This document shows positions 24,678 to 32,532 of a DNA stretch of 64,000 nt, in pieces. Under the pieces are notes generated by a model. It made no database searches. It was not told where the DNA came from and saw only the letters and a program-made list of their open reading frames with translations. The stretch comes from Halopseudomonas bauzanensis (GTDB lineage: Bacteria; Pseudomonadota; Gammaproteobacteria; Pseudomonadales; Pseudomonadaceae), in the NCBI RefSeq assembly GCF_900114735.1, contig NZ_FOUA01000002.1, positions 310,001 to 374,000 on the forward strand, given 5' to 3'. A program made the translations under genes and the position numbers. The stretch's first letter is position 1, and every line of letters begins with the position of its first letter.

Positions 24678-25934
24678 TCATTTCGCTGCTCCCCGGCCTT
24701 CAGAAAGTTGGATCGGCACCGCCTTCGGCTCCCCGACCGCCCATTCATTGGGAAACCGCCGAATCAACAGCGTCAGACCAAACCCGACCGACAGCACCAG
24801 GAAGGTAAAACTGAAAGCCGCGGTGAAGCCGCTGGTATTTTCGATCAGCCAACCGCCGACGGCCGGCCCGAGGAATTGGCCGAATGCAAAGAACACGGTC
24901 GCAAAACTGAATGCGATAGGGATGTAGCGGGGGGCCACCTGGTCTGTCGCGCTGGTCTGGATCATCGCGAACAAGCCGTTGACCGAGGCGCCCATCACCA
25001 GGAAGTGCAAGAAGAAGTGGGGCAGGGTCTGCCCGGTGATGGGTAACGCCACGGCGATGAGCACCAGGAACATGCACATGGCCAGTGCGTTACCCCGGCC
25101 CCAGCGGTCAGACAGCCATCCCCACAAGGGTCCGCCGGCGATGGACAGTAAGCCCATCATCGCCATAAACCGTCCTGCAATGGCTTCAGTGTGGCCGCTT
25201 TCGACCATGAAGCTGACCATGAATACCGTCTGGACGATATAACCCAGGCCGATGATGCCGTAGGTGGTGGCCACGATCAGTACCCGGGGGTTGCGGTAGA
25301 TCCGCCACTTCACCTCCGACGGCAGTTGCCCGGCAGCGGTGGTTGTGGCCTTGGGTGGATTGCGTACAAACAGACCGATCATGACGGTGACAAACAGGGC
25401 GGAGGCGGCAAACATGCCCCAGCTGACCCGCCAGCCCTGTTCGCCAAACACGTCGAACAGAATGGGCACGAGGACACCGGTCAGCAGGACACTGATGCCG
25501 ACACCACTGGACATGTAGCCGATGACCAACCCGCGCTGCTCGGGAAACCAGGTCGCCAGCAGCGCCACCATTGGCGCGAACGCAAAGGCGGTACCAAACC
25601 CCAGTAACCCCATAAGAAACATCACCAGCCAGAAGTGGGTGGCGATAGCCAGGCCCAGGAACCCTACCGTGACCGTGAGCATGCCGAACATGACGGAGGC
25701 CTTCGCTCCCCAGCGGGCCGCAGCCAGGCCGCCGGCCAGGACAAAGCAGACGTAGCACAGGGCGGTAACCGTGCTGAGAATCCCGGCCTGCTGGTAGGAC
25801 AGGCCAAGGTCCGCGCGCATCGCCGGCAGGATGATGCCGTAGGCCAGGCGGGCGAACCCGATCACCACGAGGGAGGTGAGGGTGTCGCACAGCACGGTCA
25901 GGATCATGTTAGGGCGATCGGCATTCTGGGGCAT
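24678..25934 (-). CDS. MFS transporter (YbfB/YjiJ type)
   Basis: This 418-residue inner-membrane permease has about twelve hydrophobic helices. It carries a loop-2/3 motif (GGLAAARWGAKASVMFGML) and a repeated form in the second half (GGPLWGWLSDRWGRGNAL), as expected for the major facilitator superfamily. Overall wording resembles YbfB/YjiJ-type transporters. The substrate is unknown. Start ATG 25934 with GAGA upstream. It may share a transcript with the GST gene 48 bases downstream. No regulator gene adjoins it. Confidence 0.88.
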   Translation of the reverse strand: MPQNADRPNMILTVLCDTLTSLVVIGFARLAYGIILPAMRADLGLSYQQAGILSTVTALCYVCFVLAGGLAAARWGAKASVMFGMLTVTVGFLGLAIATHFWLVMFLMGLLGFGTAFAFAPMVALLATWFPEQRGLVIGYMSSGVGISVLLTGVLVPILFDVFGEQGWRVSWGMFAASALFVTVMIGLFVRNPPKATTTAAGQLPSEVKWRIYRNPRVLIVATTYGIIGLGYIVQTVFMVSFMVESGHTEAIAGRFMAMMGLLSIAGGPLWGWLSDRWGRGNALAMCMFLVLIAVALPITGQTLPHFFLHFLVMGASVNGLFAMIQTSATDQVAPRYIPIAFSFATVFFAFGQFLGPAVGGWLIENTSGFTAAFSFTFLVLSVGFGLTLLIRRFPNEWAVGEPKAVPIQLSEGRGAAK

Positions 25935-26139
25935 GGGGTTCTCTTATTGTCTGACGCTTCGCAGCGGCTCAGGGTACCAGCTTTCCGCTATGGTGGCCGA
26001 TTGAGACAAGCCCCAGCAAACCCTATATGAACCAGCTTCGCCCCTTCGCTGTCCATAATTGTGGCTGCGCTCCATTCAGCCTGACCCACGCTGCCCCCGG
26101 CGCGTGACTGGTGCTCAATAATAATGCTGGAGTCAAATT

Positions 26140-26274
26140 ATGAGTCTGACACTGAAATCAGTATTGCTCGGAATGATGGTTCTGTTCATGGCCGGCTGTA
26201 ACACCATGGAAGGCGCAGGCAGGGATATCCAGAGAGGCGGCGAGGCATTGGAAGATTCTGCCTCGGACAGGTAA
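26140..26274 (+). CDS. Entericidin-like small lipoprotein
   Basis: This 44-codon gene encodes MSLTLKSVLLGMMVLFMAGC followed by NTMEGAGRDIQRGGEALEDSASDR. The lipobox (FMAGC, Cys20) and the NT-EGAG-DI--GGEALE pattern are characteristic of entericidin A/B-type lipoproteins, small outer-membrane lipoproteins induced at stationary phase and linked to cell lysis control. GGAG lies nine bases before the ATG. No partner entericidin is adjacent. The assignment is firm on pattern; the function in this organism is inferred. Confidence 0.88.
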   Translation: MSLTLKSVLLGMMVLFMAGCNTMEGAGRDIQRGGEALEDSASDR

Positions 26275-26445
26275 CACCAAAACACCAGGCCACTCGTTTG
26301 GGTGGCCGGTACTGAGCCATCCATAAACCTCCTGAATACCCCTTCAATCTCGTGTTTGCCCGAGCTACGTCGGCCCGCCTAAACTCAGTCGTTATTGTCA
26401 GAGGCACGCCCGTGGCGTGCTGCCAACTCGACTCGGTAGGTAGCC

Positions 26446-27423
26446 ATGAAAACCAGAATCACAGAACTCTTCGGTATCGAGCATCCCATCATCCAGGGCG
26501 GCATGCACCACGTCGGTTATGCCGAACTCGCAGCGGCGGTAGCCAATGCCGGCGGGCTGGGCATGATCACTGCGCTGACTCAGCCGAACCCCGAAGCGCT
26601 GGCCGCGGAGATTCGCCGCTGCCGTGAGATGACCGACAAGGCGTTCGGCGTCAACCTGACCTTTCTGCCATCGGTGAATCAGCCGGATTATCCTGGCTAC
26701 ATCAAGGCCATCATCGAAGGTGGTGTGAAGGTGGTGGAAACCGCCGGCAACAATCCACAGAAGTGGCTGCCGATCCTCAAGGAAAACGGCATCAAGGTTA
26801 TCCACAAGTGCACCGCGGTGCGCCATGCGCTGAAGGCCGAGGCCATTGGCTGCGATGCGGTGAGTGTGGATGGTTTTGAATGCGGCGGGCATCCGGGTGA
26901 GGACGATATCCCCAACTTCATCCTGCTGCCGCGTGCTGCCGAAGAATTGAAAATCCCCTTTGTCGCTTCCGGTGGTATGGCCGATGGTCGTTCGCTGGCC
27001 GCTGCGCTGGCGCTGGGTGCTGACGGCATGAACATGGGTACGCGCTTTATCGCCACCCAGGAAGCACCGGTACACGAGAACGTGAAGCAGGCCATTGTGG
27101 CGGCCAGCGAGCTGGATACCCGGCTGGTCATGCGCCCGCTGCGCAATACCGAGCGGGTGATGAACAACGCGGCGGTCGAGCGCCTGCTTGAGAAAGAACA
27201 GCGCCTGGGCACCTCGATCAAGTTCGAGGATATTGTCGAGGAAGTGGCCGGCGTCTATCCGCGCATCATGAAGACCGGCGAAATGGATGCGGGCGCCTGG
27301 TCTTGCGGCATGGTGGCGGGGCTGATCCGCGATGTGCCGACGGTGCAGCAACTGGTCGACCGCATCATGGCCGAGGCCGAAGGCATTATTCGTGAGCGCC
27401 TCAGCGCCATGCTCAACGGTTGA
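26446..27423 (+). CDS. Nitronate monooxygenase / NADH:quinone reductase family flavoprotein
   Basis: The 325-residue FMN-dependent TIM-barrel protein shows the family motifs PIIQGGMHHVGYAELAAAVANAGGLG near the N-terminus, DAVSVDGFECGGHPG in the middle, PFVASGGMADGRSLAAALALGADGMNMGTRF at the phosphate-binding end. Members oxidise alkyl nitronates or, like P. aeruginosa PA1024, reduce quinones with NADH; the sequence does not decide. It precedes the hot-dog-like gene at 27435 by 11 bases, so they form an operon. That partner suggests action on acyl or unsaturated substrates. Confidence 0.88.
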   Translation: MKTRITELFGIEHPIIQGGMHHVGYAELAAAVANAGGLGMITALTQPNPEALAAEIRRCREMTDKAFGVNLTFLPSVNQPDYPGYIKAIIEGGVKVVETAGNNPQKWLPILKENGIKVIHKCTAVRHALKAEAIGCDAVSVDGFECGGHPGEDDIPNFILLPRAAEELKIPFVASGGMADGRSLAAALALGADGMNMGTRFIATQEAPVHENVKQAIVAASELDTRLVMRPLRNTERVMNNAAVERLLEKEQRLGTSIKFEDIVEEVAGVYPRIMKTGEMDAGAWSCGMVAGLIRDVPTVQQLVDRIMAEAEGIIRERLSAMLNG

Positions 27424-27434
27424 GGAGACGACAC

Positions 27435-28343
27435 ATGAGTTTCGATACCCCGCTTTACCTGTGCGGCCCGCTGCGCGAGCCAAAACAGATGCTGGCTGAT
27501 CAGCAATACAGTGGCCATACCTCTATCCATGATGACGATATGGCGGAAAAGCTCGGTTTCCGCGCTGGCCCTATCGAGGGGCCAACCCATTTCAGTCAGT
27601 TCACACCGCTGCTGGTGGAGATCTGGGGGCAGGACTGGTTCGAGCGCGGCTGTTTTTCGGCGCACTTCCAGAACATGGTGGTGGAGGGCGAGCAAGTACG
27701 CGCCTTTGTCGAGCGTCCGGCGCCGGGCGCGACCCGCGTACGTTGCTGGGCTGAGAAGGCCGATGGTACGCCGGTGCTGGAAGCCAGTGCGAGTATTGGT
27801 GATGCGGGCCCGAGCCTGCTGGATGAGCGTATGGCCAGGCTGCGCCCGCCGGAGCGGCTGGTGATTCTGGCCGATCTGCAGGTGGGTATGACCGGAGCAG
27901 AGGAAGAGCGGGTACGCATGGACGCCGATCAGCACATGGGTGAGCTGTATCCCTTTTCGCTGAACCAGAAGCTGGAGCGTATTACCGAAAATTCGCCCTG
28001 GTATTCGCAGGCCGATGTGTCTCCCTGGGGCCGGCCGATCATTCCGTTGGAGATGGTCAGTGTGCTGGCGGAATACAGCAGCAAGCAGGCGGCTTTCCCG
28101 GTGCGCCAGCCGGTAATCGGCCTGTTCGCCGACCAGGAAATCCGCATGATCGACGGGCCACTGTTGGTGGGCGAGGACTATCTGATCCGCCGGGAAGTAG
28201 TGGCGCTGTCGGAAAGCAAGCGTACTGAGTCGTACTGGGTGCGCTCACGCATCTATTCTGCCGACGGCAGCCAGCTGAAGGCAGAGATGCTGCTCAACCA
28301 CGCCACGCTCAAGCATTCCTACGCGGATTATCCCCAGGCTTGA
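27435..28343 (+). CDS. MaoC/hot-dog-like protein of unknown specificity
   Basis: The 302-residue protein contains QQYSGHTSIHDDDMAEKLGFRAGPIEGPTHFSQF near the N-terminus. This is reminiscent of the MaoC hydratase motif (asp/his then G-PI--G) and is followed by hot-dog-like strands. A second half with RPIIPLEMVSVLAEYSS and a QPVIGLFADQEIRMIDGPLLVG segment suggests a double hot-dog arrangement. GAGGAGAC precedes ATG 27435. It is co-transcribed with the flavoprotein upstream. A hydratase, thioesterase or non-catalytic role cannot be decided from sequence. Confidence 0.6.
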   Translation: MSFDTPLYLCGPLREPKQMLADQQYSGHTSIHDDDMAEKLGFRAGPIEGPTHFSQFTPLLVEIWGQDWFERGCFSAHFQNMVVEGEQVRAFVERPAPGATRVRCWAEKADGTPVLEASASIGDAGPSLLDERMARLRPPERLVILADLQVGMTGAEEERVRMDADQHMGELYPFSLNQKLERITENSPWYSQADVSPWGRPIIPLEMVSVLAEYSSKQAAFPVRQPVIGLFADQEIRMIDGPLLVGEDYLIRREVVALSESKRTESYWVRSRIYSADGSQLKAEMLLNHATLKHSYADYPQA

Positions 28344-28360
28344 GGCCGCAGTAGTGCTTC

Positions 28361-28400
28361 AGGATCCGGCACCCGTTACCTGACGGGGCGCCGGCATCCT
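28361..28400. terminator. Stem-loop between convergent genes
   Basis: AGGATCCGGCACCCG (28361-28375) pairs imperfectly with CGGGGCGCCGGCATCCT (28384-28400) around an eight-base loop. It lies between the stop of the MaoC-like gene and that of the thioesterase gene, which meet tail to tail. A bidirectional terminator is the natural role; no long T-run follows. Confidence 0.5.
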
Positions 28401-28413
28401 GTGAATGCTCTGC

Positions 28414-28806
28414 TCAGGAAGGAATAACCCGAGTTCGTCCCCGGTCATCGATGGCCACGAACACGAAGGTGGCTTCGGTCACCTTGCGGCTCTCTTCGTG
28501 AGTGTGGTCATCACTCCACACCTCCACCAGCACGGTGATCGAGCTGCGGCCGATATCCTGCACCTGGCAGTGAAACGCGAGTTGCGCGCCTACCGGTACC
28601 GGCACCATGAAGCCCATGCGGTCGATGGCAACGGTGGCTACCCGGCCGCGGGCGATACGTGAGGCGCTGCTGGTACCGGCCATATCCATCTGACCGACGA
28701 GCCATCCACCATAGATGTCGCCGAAGCTGTTGCAGTCGCGGGGCAATGCGGTGATTTTAAGTGCCAGTTCACCCCTGGGCACTGGGTTCTGATCTAAATC
28801 TTGCAT
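28414..28806 (-). CDS. yciA: YciA-type acyl-CoA thioesterase
   Basis: The 130-residue single hot-dog protein hydrolyses acyl-CoA thioesters in the cytosol. It carries MPRDCNSFGDIYGGWLVGQMDMAG-type wording (here PRDCNSFGDIYGGWLVGQMDMAG), with the Asn/Asp-containing helix of the YciA/BACH family, and VDRMGF-like and DDRGRTR ends. It forms hexamers in known members. Start ATG 28806. It converges on the MaoC-like gene and diverges from pstS. Confidence 0.85.
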   Translation of the reverse strand: MQDLDQNPVPRGELALKITALPRDCNSFGDIYGGWLVGQMDMAGTSSASRIARGRVATVAIDRMGFMVPVPVGAQLAFHCQVQDIGRSSITVLVEVWSDDHTHEESRKVTEATFVFVAIDDRGRTRVIPS

Positions 28807-28897
28807 GAACTACTCGATATTGTAGTTGTTGTGTCCGCTGAGAAATTTCGAAAACGGCGAATACGCGCAGCGCCTTCGGCAATTCCCTGAATAAATG

Positions 28898-28916
28898 ACA
28901 ATGATGATTATTGACA
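28898..28916. promoter_or_regulatory. Possible Fur box
   Basis: GACAATGATGATTATTGAC agrees with the 19-base Fur consensus at 14 positions by eye. It lies 92 bases upstream of the yciA start. No iron-uptake gene is next to it, so chance similarity in AT-rich DNA is possible. Confidence 0.3.
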
Positions 28917-29046
28917 AGCTCAACGCGCGTATCTTAAGGGATTGCGCAGGGGGGCTCAATGGCGGAAGGAGCAATAATCGGCTCTGGAACAAGGAATAAA
29001 ACAAGGGGGAGCCGGTTAAGAACATTGCCGGCACTTTGACAGCGCT

Positions 29047-29102
29047 TTTTCATCCAATTGTCATAATCCGGGCATAGAGTTGTCACATCGGCTCCCGATA
29101 CT
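29047..29102 (+). promoter_or_regulatory. Tandem Pho boxes and -10 of pstS
   Basis: Four 7-base units spaced by exactly four bases repeat every 11 bases: TTTTCAT (29047), TTGTCAT (29058), CGGGCAT (29069), TTGTCAC (29080). This is the PhoB binding pattern (consensus CTGTCAT). Ten bases after the last unit lies GATACT (29097-29102), a good -10 box with no -35, as expected for a PhoB-activated promoter. Confidence 0.88.
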
Positions 29103-29142
29103 GAGTCGCGTGTTGCTAACACTACCTCACCAGGAGAAAGAC

Positions 29143-30114
29143 ATGAAAATGAAGCGACTGTGCGCCGCTATCACTGTTGCCGCTGCCGGGATGGCCGCAG
29201 GCACCAGCTTTGCCAACGTTGATGCAGATCTGAAAGCCTACGAGCGGGTAGGTGGCGTTTCCGGCAATCTGTCCAGCGTGGGTTCCGACTCCCTGGCCAA
29301 CATGATGACCTTGTGGGCCGAAGAGTTCAAACGTCACTATCCGAACGTCAACGTGCAGATCCAGGCCGCCGGTTCTTCTACTGCGCCACCGGCACTGACC
29401 GAGGGCACTTCCAGCCTGGCGCCGATGAGCCGCAAGATGAAGGATAGCGAGCTGCAGGCATTCGAAGAGAAGTATGGCTACAAGCCGGTCGAGATCCCTG
29501 TCGCTATCGACGCTCTGGCTGTGTTTGCACACAAGGATAACCCCATTGAAGGTCTGACCATGGCTCAGCTGGACGCCGTGTTCTCCTCTACTCGTCTGTG
29601 CGGCAATGACAGTGACATCACTACCTGGGGTCAGGCTGGCCTCGACGGTCAGTGGGCAAACCGCGACATCCAGCTGTACGGTCGCAACTCGGTTTCCGGC
29701 ACCTATGGCTACTTCAAGGAAGTTGCTCTGTGCAAGGGTGATTTCAAGAGCGGTGTGAACGAGCAGCCCGGTTCCGCTTCCGTGGTGCAGTCGATCAGCC
29801 AGTCGCTGAACGCTATCGGTTATTCCGGTATCGGTTACCGTACTTCCAGCGTCCGCACTGTGCCGCTGGCCGCTGAAGAAGGCGCCGAGTTCGTTGACGC
29901 TACTCCCGAGAATGCCGTCTCCGGTGAGTACCCGCTGTCGCGCTTCCTGTACGTCTACGTGAATAAGGCGCCGAACAAGGAACTGGCACCGTTGGAGCGC
30001 GAATTCGTCAAGCTGATGCTATCGAAGGAAGGTCAGGAAGTTGTATTCAAGGACGGCTACGTGCCGATGCCCAAGCGCGTCGTAGACAAGGTCTACAAAG
30101 AGCTGGACATGTAA
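29143..30114 (+). CDS. pstS: Phosphate ABC transporter, periplasmic binding protein
   Basis: PstS captures phosphate in the periplasm and hands it to PstCA. The 323-residue precursor has a signal peptide ([19 protein letters not shown]), then [20 protein letters not shown]. The phosphate-contact segments [18 protein letters not shown] and [14 protein letters not shown] are evident. CAGGAGA lies before ATG 29143. It heads pstSCAB-phoU, under the Pho box array upstream, and is followed by a strong hairpin terminator. Readthrough plus a second Pho box serve the downstream genes. Confidence 0.96.
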   Translation: MKMKRLCAAITVAAAGMAAGTSFANVDADLKAYERVGGVSGNLSSVGSDSLANMMTLWAEEFKRHYPNVNVQIQAAGSSTAPPALTEGTSSLAPMSRKMKDSELQAFEEKYGYKPVEIPVAIDALAVFAHKDNPIEGLTMAQLDAVFSSTRLCGNDSDITTWGQAGLDGQWANRDIQLYGRNSVSGTYGYFKEVALCKGDFKSGVNEQPGSASVVQSISQSLNAIGYSGIGYRTSSVRTVPLAAEEGAEFVDATPENAVSGEYPLSRFLYVYVNKAPNKELAPLEREFVKLMLSKEGQEVVFKDGYVPMPKRVVDKVYKELDM

Positions 30115-30147
30115 GCAAAGGACTATTGAGGGCATGGATGCCCAGCG

Positions 30148-30178
30148 AAAGGGGTGTGCTTCGAGCACACCCCTTTTT
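30148..30178 (+). terminator. Rho-independent terminator after pstS
   Basis: A 13-base stem (AAAGGGGTGTGCT, 30148-30160) with a TCG loop and its complement (30164-30176) runs into a T-run. It lies between pstS and pstC and would attenuate transcription, giving far more PstS than permease. Confidence 0.9.
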
Positions 30179-30188
30179 CGCCTTCTCG

Positions 30189-30206
30189 CTGTAATTAATC
30201 TGTCAT
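30189..30206 (+). promoter_or_regulatory. Second Pho box, upstream of pstC
   Basis: CTGTAAT (30189-30195) and CTGTCAT (30200-30206) are separated by four bases, an almost consensus PhoB site placed just after the pstS terminator. It is only 23 bases from the pstC start, so any transcript from here has a very short leader. Confidence 0.8.
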
Positions 30207-30228
30207 ATTTGCCCTGTAGGGTGGCGCC

Positions 30229-32505
30229 ATGAATATGCAATCATCCCCCCAAGACACTCGTATCGACTTTGATACCAAAGCGATGCAACGCCACCGCAAG
30301 GTACGCCACTTCAAGGATCACTTTACCCGCTGGTATGTGGCGGTCGGTGGCCTGGGGGTGATTGCTGCTATCTTGCTCATCTTCCTTTATCTGCTATCCG
30401 AGGTGCTGCCGCTATTCAGTGGGGCCGATCTGGAGGAGCGCACGCGGTATCAGCCAGCTTGGGCTGCCAACAGCGGTGCGCCCCTGATGCTGGCTATGGA
30501 GGAGCAGGCCGAGGTCGGCGTACGGCTGGCCGAGAGTGGCCAGCTGGCGTTCTTCCAGACGGCTGATGGCGCACTGATCAGCGAGCAGCAACTGCCGATC
30601 CCGGACGGCGCGCAGATCACCAGTTTCAATGTGGAAAGCCCCACCTCACGTCAGTTCGTGGTGGGCCTGAGCAACGGCCAGGTCATTATCGGTCGACATG
30701 ATTATCGCGTTACCTACCCTGAAGATCGCCGGTTGATCACGCCTTCGCTGGTGTTTCCTTACGGCAGCGAGCCGCTGACGCTGGATGAACAGGGCCGCGC
30801 CCTGGACAGCGTGACCATGCGCGTGAACGGCGACAATATGGCGCTGATCGGTAGCGTTGGACGCAATTTGGTCTACACCCGCATCAGCAGCCGCGAGAAC
30901 CTAATGACCGGTGAGGTCAGCGTTGACCAACAACAGATTCCGTTGGCGCCAGTGAGTGGTGATATCCAAAAGGTGCTGGTCGATCCGCTGCTGCAGTGGA
31001 TGTACGTATTCAACGGTAATCAGTACGTCAACGTCTACGCGCTGCGCCAGGACGGCGCGCTGCTGGAGCGCTACCCCGTCGTTGAGGGCGCTGACCGCAA
31101 GGTGACTGCGGCCAACCTGTTGCTGGGTGGCATTTCGCTGATCATCGGCGATAACGAGGGCAACCTGAACCAGTGGTTTATGGTGCGCGGTGAGGGCACC
31201 TCGAAACTGACTCTGGTCCGCAGCTTCGATGCGCAGAAAGGCACCGCGATCACCGATATTCAAGGTGAAGAGCGGCGCAAGGTCTTCCTCGCCGCTGATG
31301 AGAAAGGCCGTCTGGGCTTCTACAACACCACTGCGCACCAGAACCTGATGGTGGAGTCGGTGGATGACCGGTCGGTAGCGGCTTATAGCATCGGGCCGCG
31401 CGCCGCCGATCTGTTGGTCGAGCATACTGATGGTCAGATCAGTGCCTGGAAGGTGGACAACCCGCACCCGGAGATCTCCTGGTCGGCGCTGTGGGGCAAG
31501 GTCTGGTATGAGAGCTATCCCGAACCCGATTACGTCTGGCAGTCCAGCTCTGGAAGCACCGAATTTGAGCCTAAGCTGAGTCTCGCGCCGCTGACCTTCG
31601 GCACCCTGAAGGCCGCCTTCTACGCAATGATCCTGGCGACCCCGCTGGCGATTGCCGCCGCGGTCTATACGGCCTACTTCATGGCCCCGGCCATGCGCCG
31701 TAAGGTCAAGCCGATCATCGAGCTGATGGAAGCGCTGCCGACGGTAATCCTGGGCTTTCTTGCTGGTCTATGGCTGGCCCCTTTGTTGGAGACCAACCTG
31801 CCGGGGATCGTCAGCCTGCTGATCCTCACGCCGATCGCCTTCATTGCCTTTGCCTTCGCCTGGAGCAAGATGCCGGAGAAGGTGCGGTTCGTGGTTCCCG
31901 ATGGTTGGGAAGCATTGCTGCTGGTACCGGTGCTGCTGATCATCGGCTGGTTCAGCTTTGAGATGAGCATCTACCTGGAAGCATGGTTCTTCGGTGGCGA
32001 CATGCGCATGTACCTTACCCATGACCTGGGTATCGATTTTGACCAGCGTAACGCCCTGGTGGTTGGTCTGGCGATGGGCTTTGCGGTTATCCCGACTATC
32101 TACTCGATTGCCGAGGATGCCGTCTTCAGCGTGCCGCGGCATTTGACTCAGGGCTCGCTGGCGCTGGGCGCGACGCCCTGGCAGACGATGAGCCGGGTGG
32201 TCATTCTGACCGCCAGCCCGGGTATCTTCTCCGCTGTGATGATCGGCATGGGGCGCGCCGTGGGTGAAACCATGATCGTGCTGATGGCCACCGGCAACAC
32301 GGCGATCATGGACATGAATATCTTCGAAGGTATGCGCACCTTGTCGGCCAACATCGCGGTGGAAATGCCCGAATCCGAGGTGGGCAGTACTCATTACCGT
32401 GTGCTGTTCCTGGCAGCCTTGGTGCTGCTGAGTTTCACCTTCGTGATGAACACCTTGGCCGAACTGATCCGTCAGCGCCTGCGCAAGAAGTACGCATCGC
32501 TCTAA
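30229..32505 (+). CDS. pstC: Phosphate ABC transporter permease PstC (long form)
   Basis: PstC forms half of the phosphate channel. The 758-residue protein has a first membrane helix at about 35-58, a periplasmic beta-rich region of nearly 400 residues, and a C-terminal permease domain from about 455. That domain has the EALPTVILGFLAGLWLAP and EAALALGATPWQT-type coupling motif (LTQGSLALGATPWQTMSRVV). The long insert is standard in Pseudomonas and absent in E. coli PstC. The start is ATG 30229. It lies downstream of its own Pho box and ahead of pstA by 27 bases. Confidence 0.94.
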   Translation: MNMQSSPQDTRIDFDTKAMQRHRKVRHFKDHFTRWYVAVGGLGVIAAILLIFLYLLSEVLPLFSGADLEERTRYQPAWAANSGAPLMLAMEEQAEVGVRLAESGQLAFFQTADGALISEQQLPIPDGAQITSFNVESPTSRQFVVGLSNGQVIIGRHDYRVTYPEDRRLITPSLVFPYGSEPLTLDEQGRALDSVTMRVNGDNMALIGSVGRNLVYTRISSRENLMTGEVSVDQQQIPLAPVSGDIQKVLVDPLLQWMYVFNGNQYVNVYALRQDGALLERYPVVEGADRKVTAANLLLGGISLIIGDNEGNLNQWFMVRGEGTSKLTLVRSFDAQKGTAITDIQGEERRKVFLAADEKGRLGFYNTTAHQNLMVESVDDRSVAAYSIGPRAADLLVEHTDGQISAWKVDNPHPEISWSALWGKVWYESYPEPDYVWQSSSGSTEFEPKLSLAPLTFGTLKAAFYAMILATPLAIAAAVYTAYFMAPAMRRKVKPIIELMEALPTVILGFLAGLWLAPLLETNLPGIVSLLILTPIAFIAFAFAWSKMPEKVRFVVPDGWEALLLVPVLLIIGWFSFEMSIYLEAWFFGGDMRMYLTHDLGIDFDQRNALVVGLAMGFAVIPTIYSIAEDAVFSVPRHLTQGSLALGATPWQTMSRVVILTASPGIFSAVMIGMGRAVGETMIVLMATGNTAIMDMNIFEGMRTLSANIAVEMPESEVGSTHYRVLFLAALVLLSFTFVMNTLAELIRQRLRKKYASL

Positions 32506-32532
32506 GGCCCACGGATAACAGGAATCGACACA

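Larger units (their letters stand above)
28807..29142. promoter_or_regulatory. Divergent control region yciA / pstS
   Basis: These 336 bases hold no gene. They contain a Fur-like 19-mer (28898-28916), the PhoB box array (29047-29086) with its -10 (29097-29102), and AT-rich spacer. The segment between 28917 and 29046 shows nothing further that I can assign. Confidence 0.7.

Noticed and set aside
26398-27483. A 361-codon minus-strand frame opposite the nitronate monooxygenase-like gene
   Set aside because: Antisense shadow; His/Asp-rich sequence without a family.
28912-28940. TTGACA with a possible -10 upstream of pstS
   Set aside because: No -10 hexamer at a usable distance; the Pho box promoter downstream explains pstS better.
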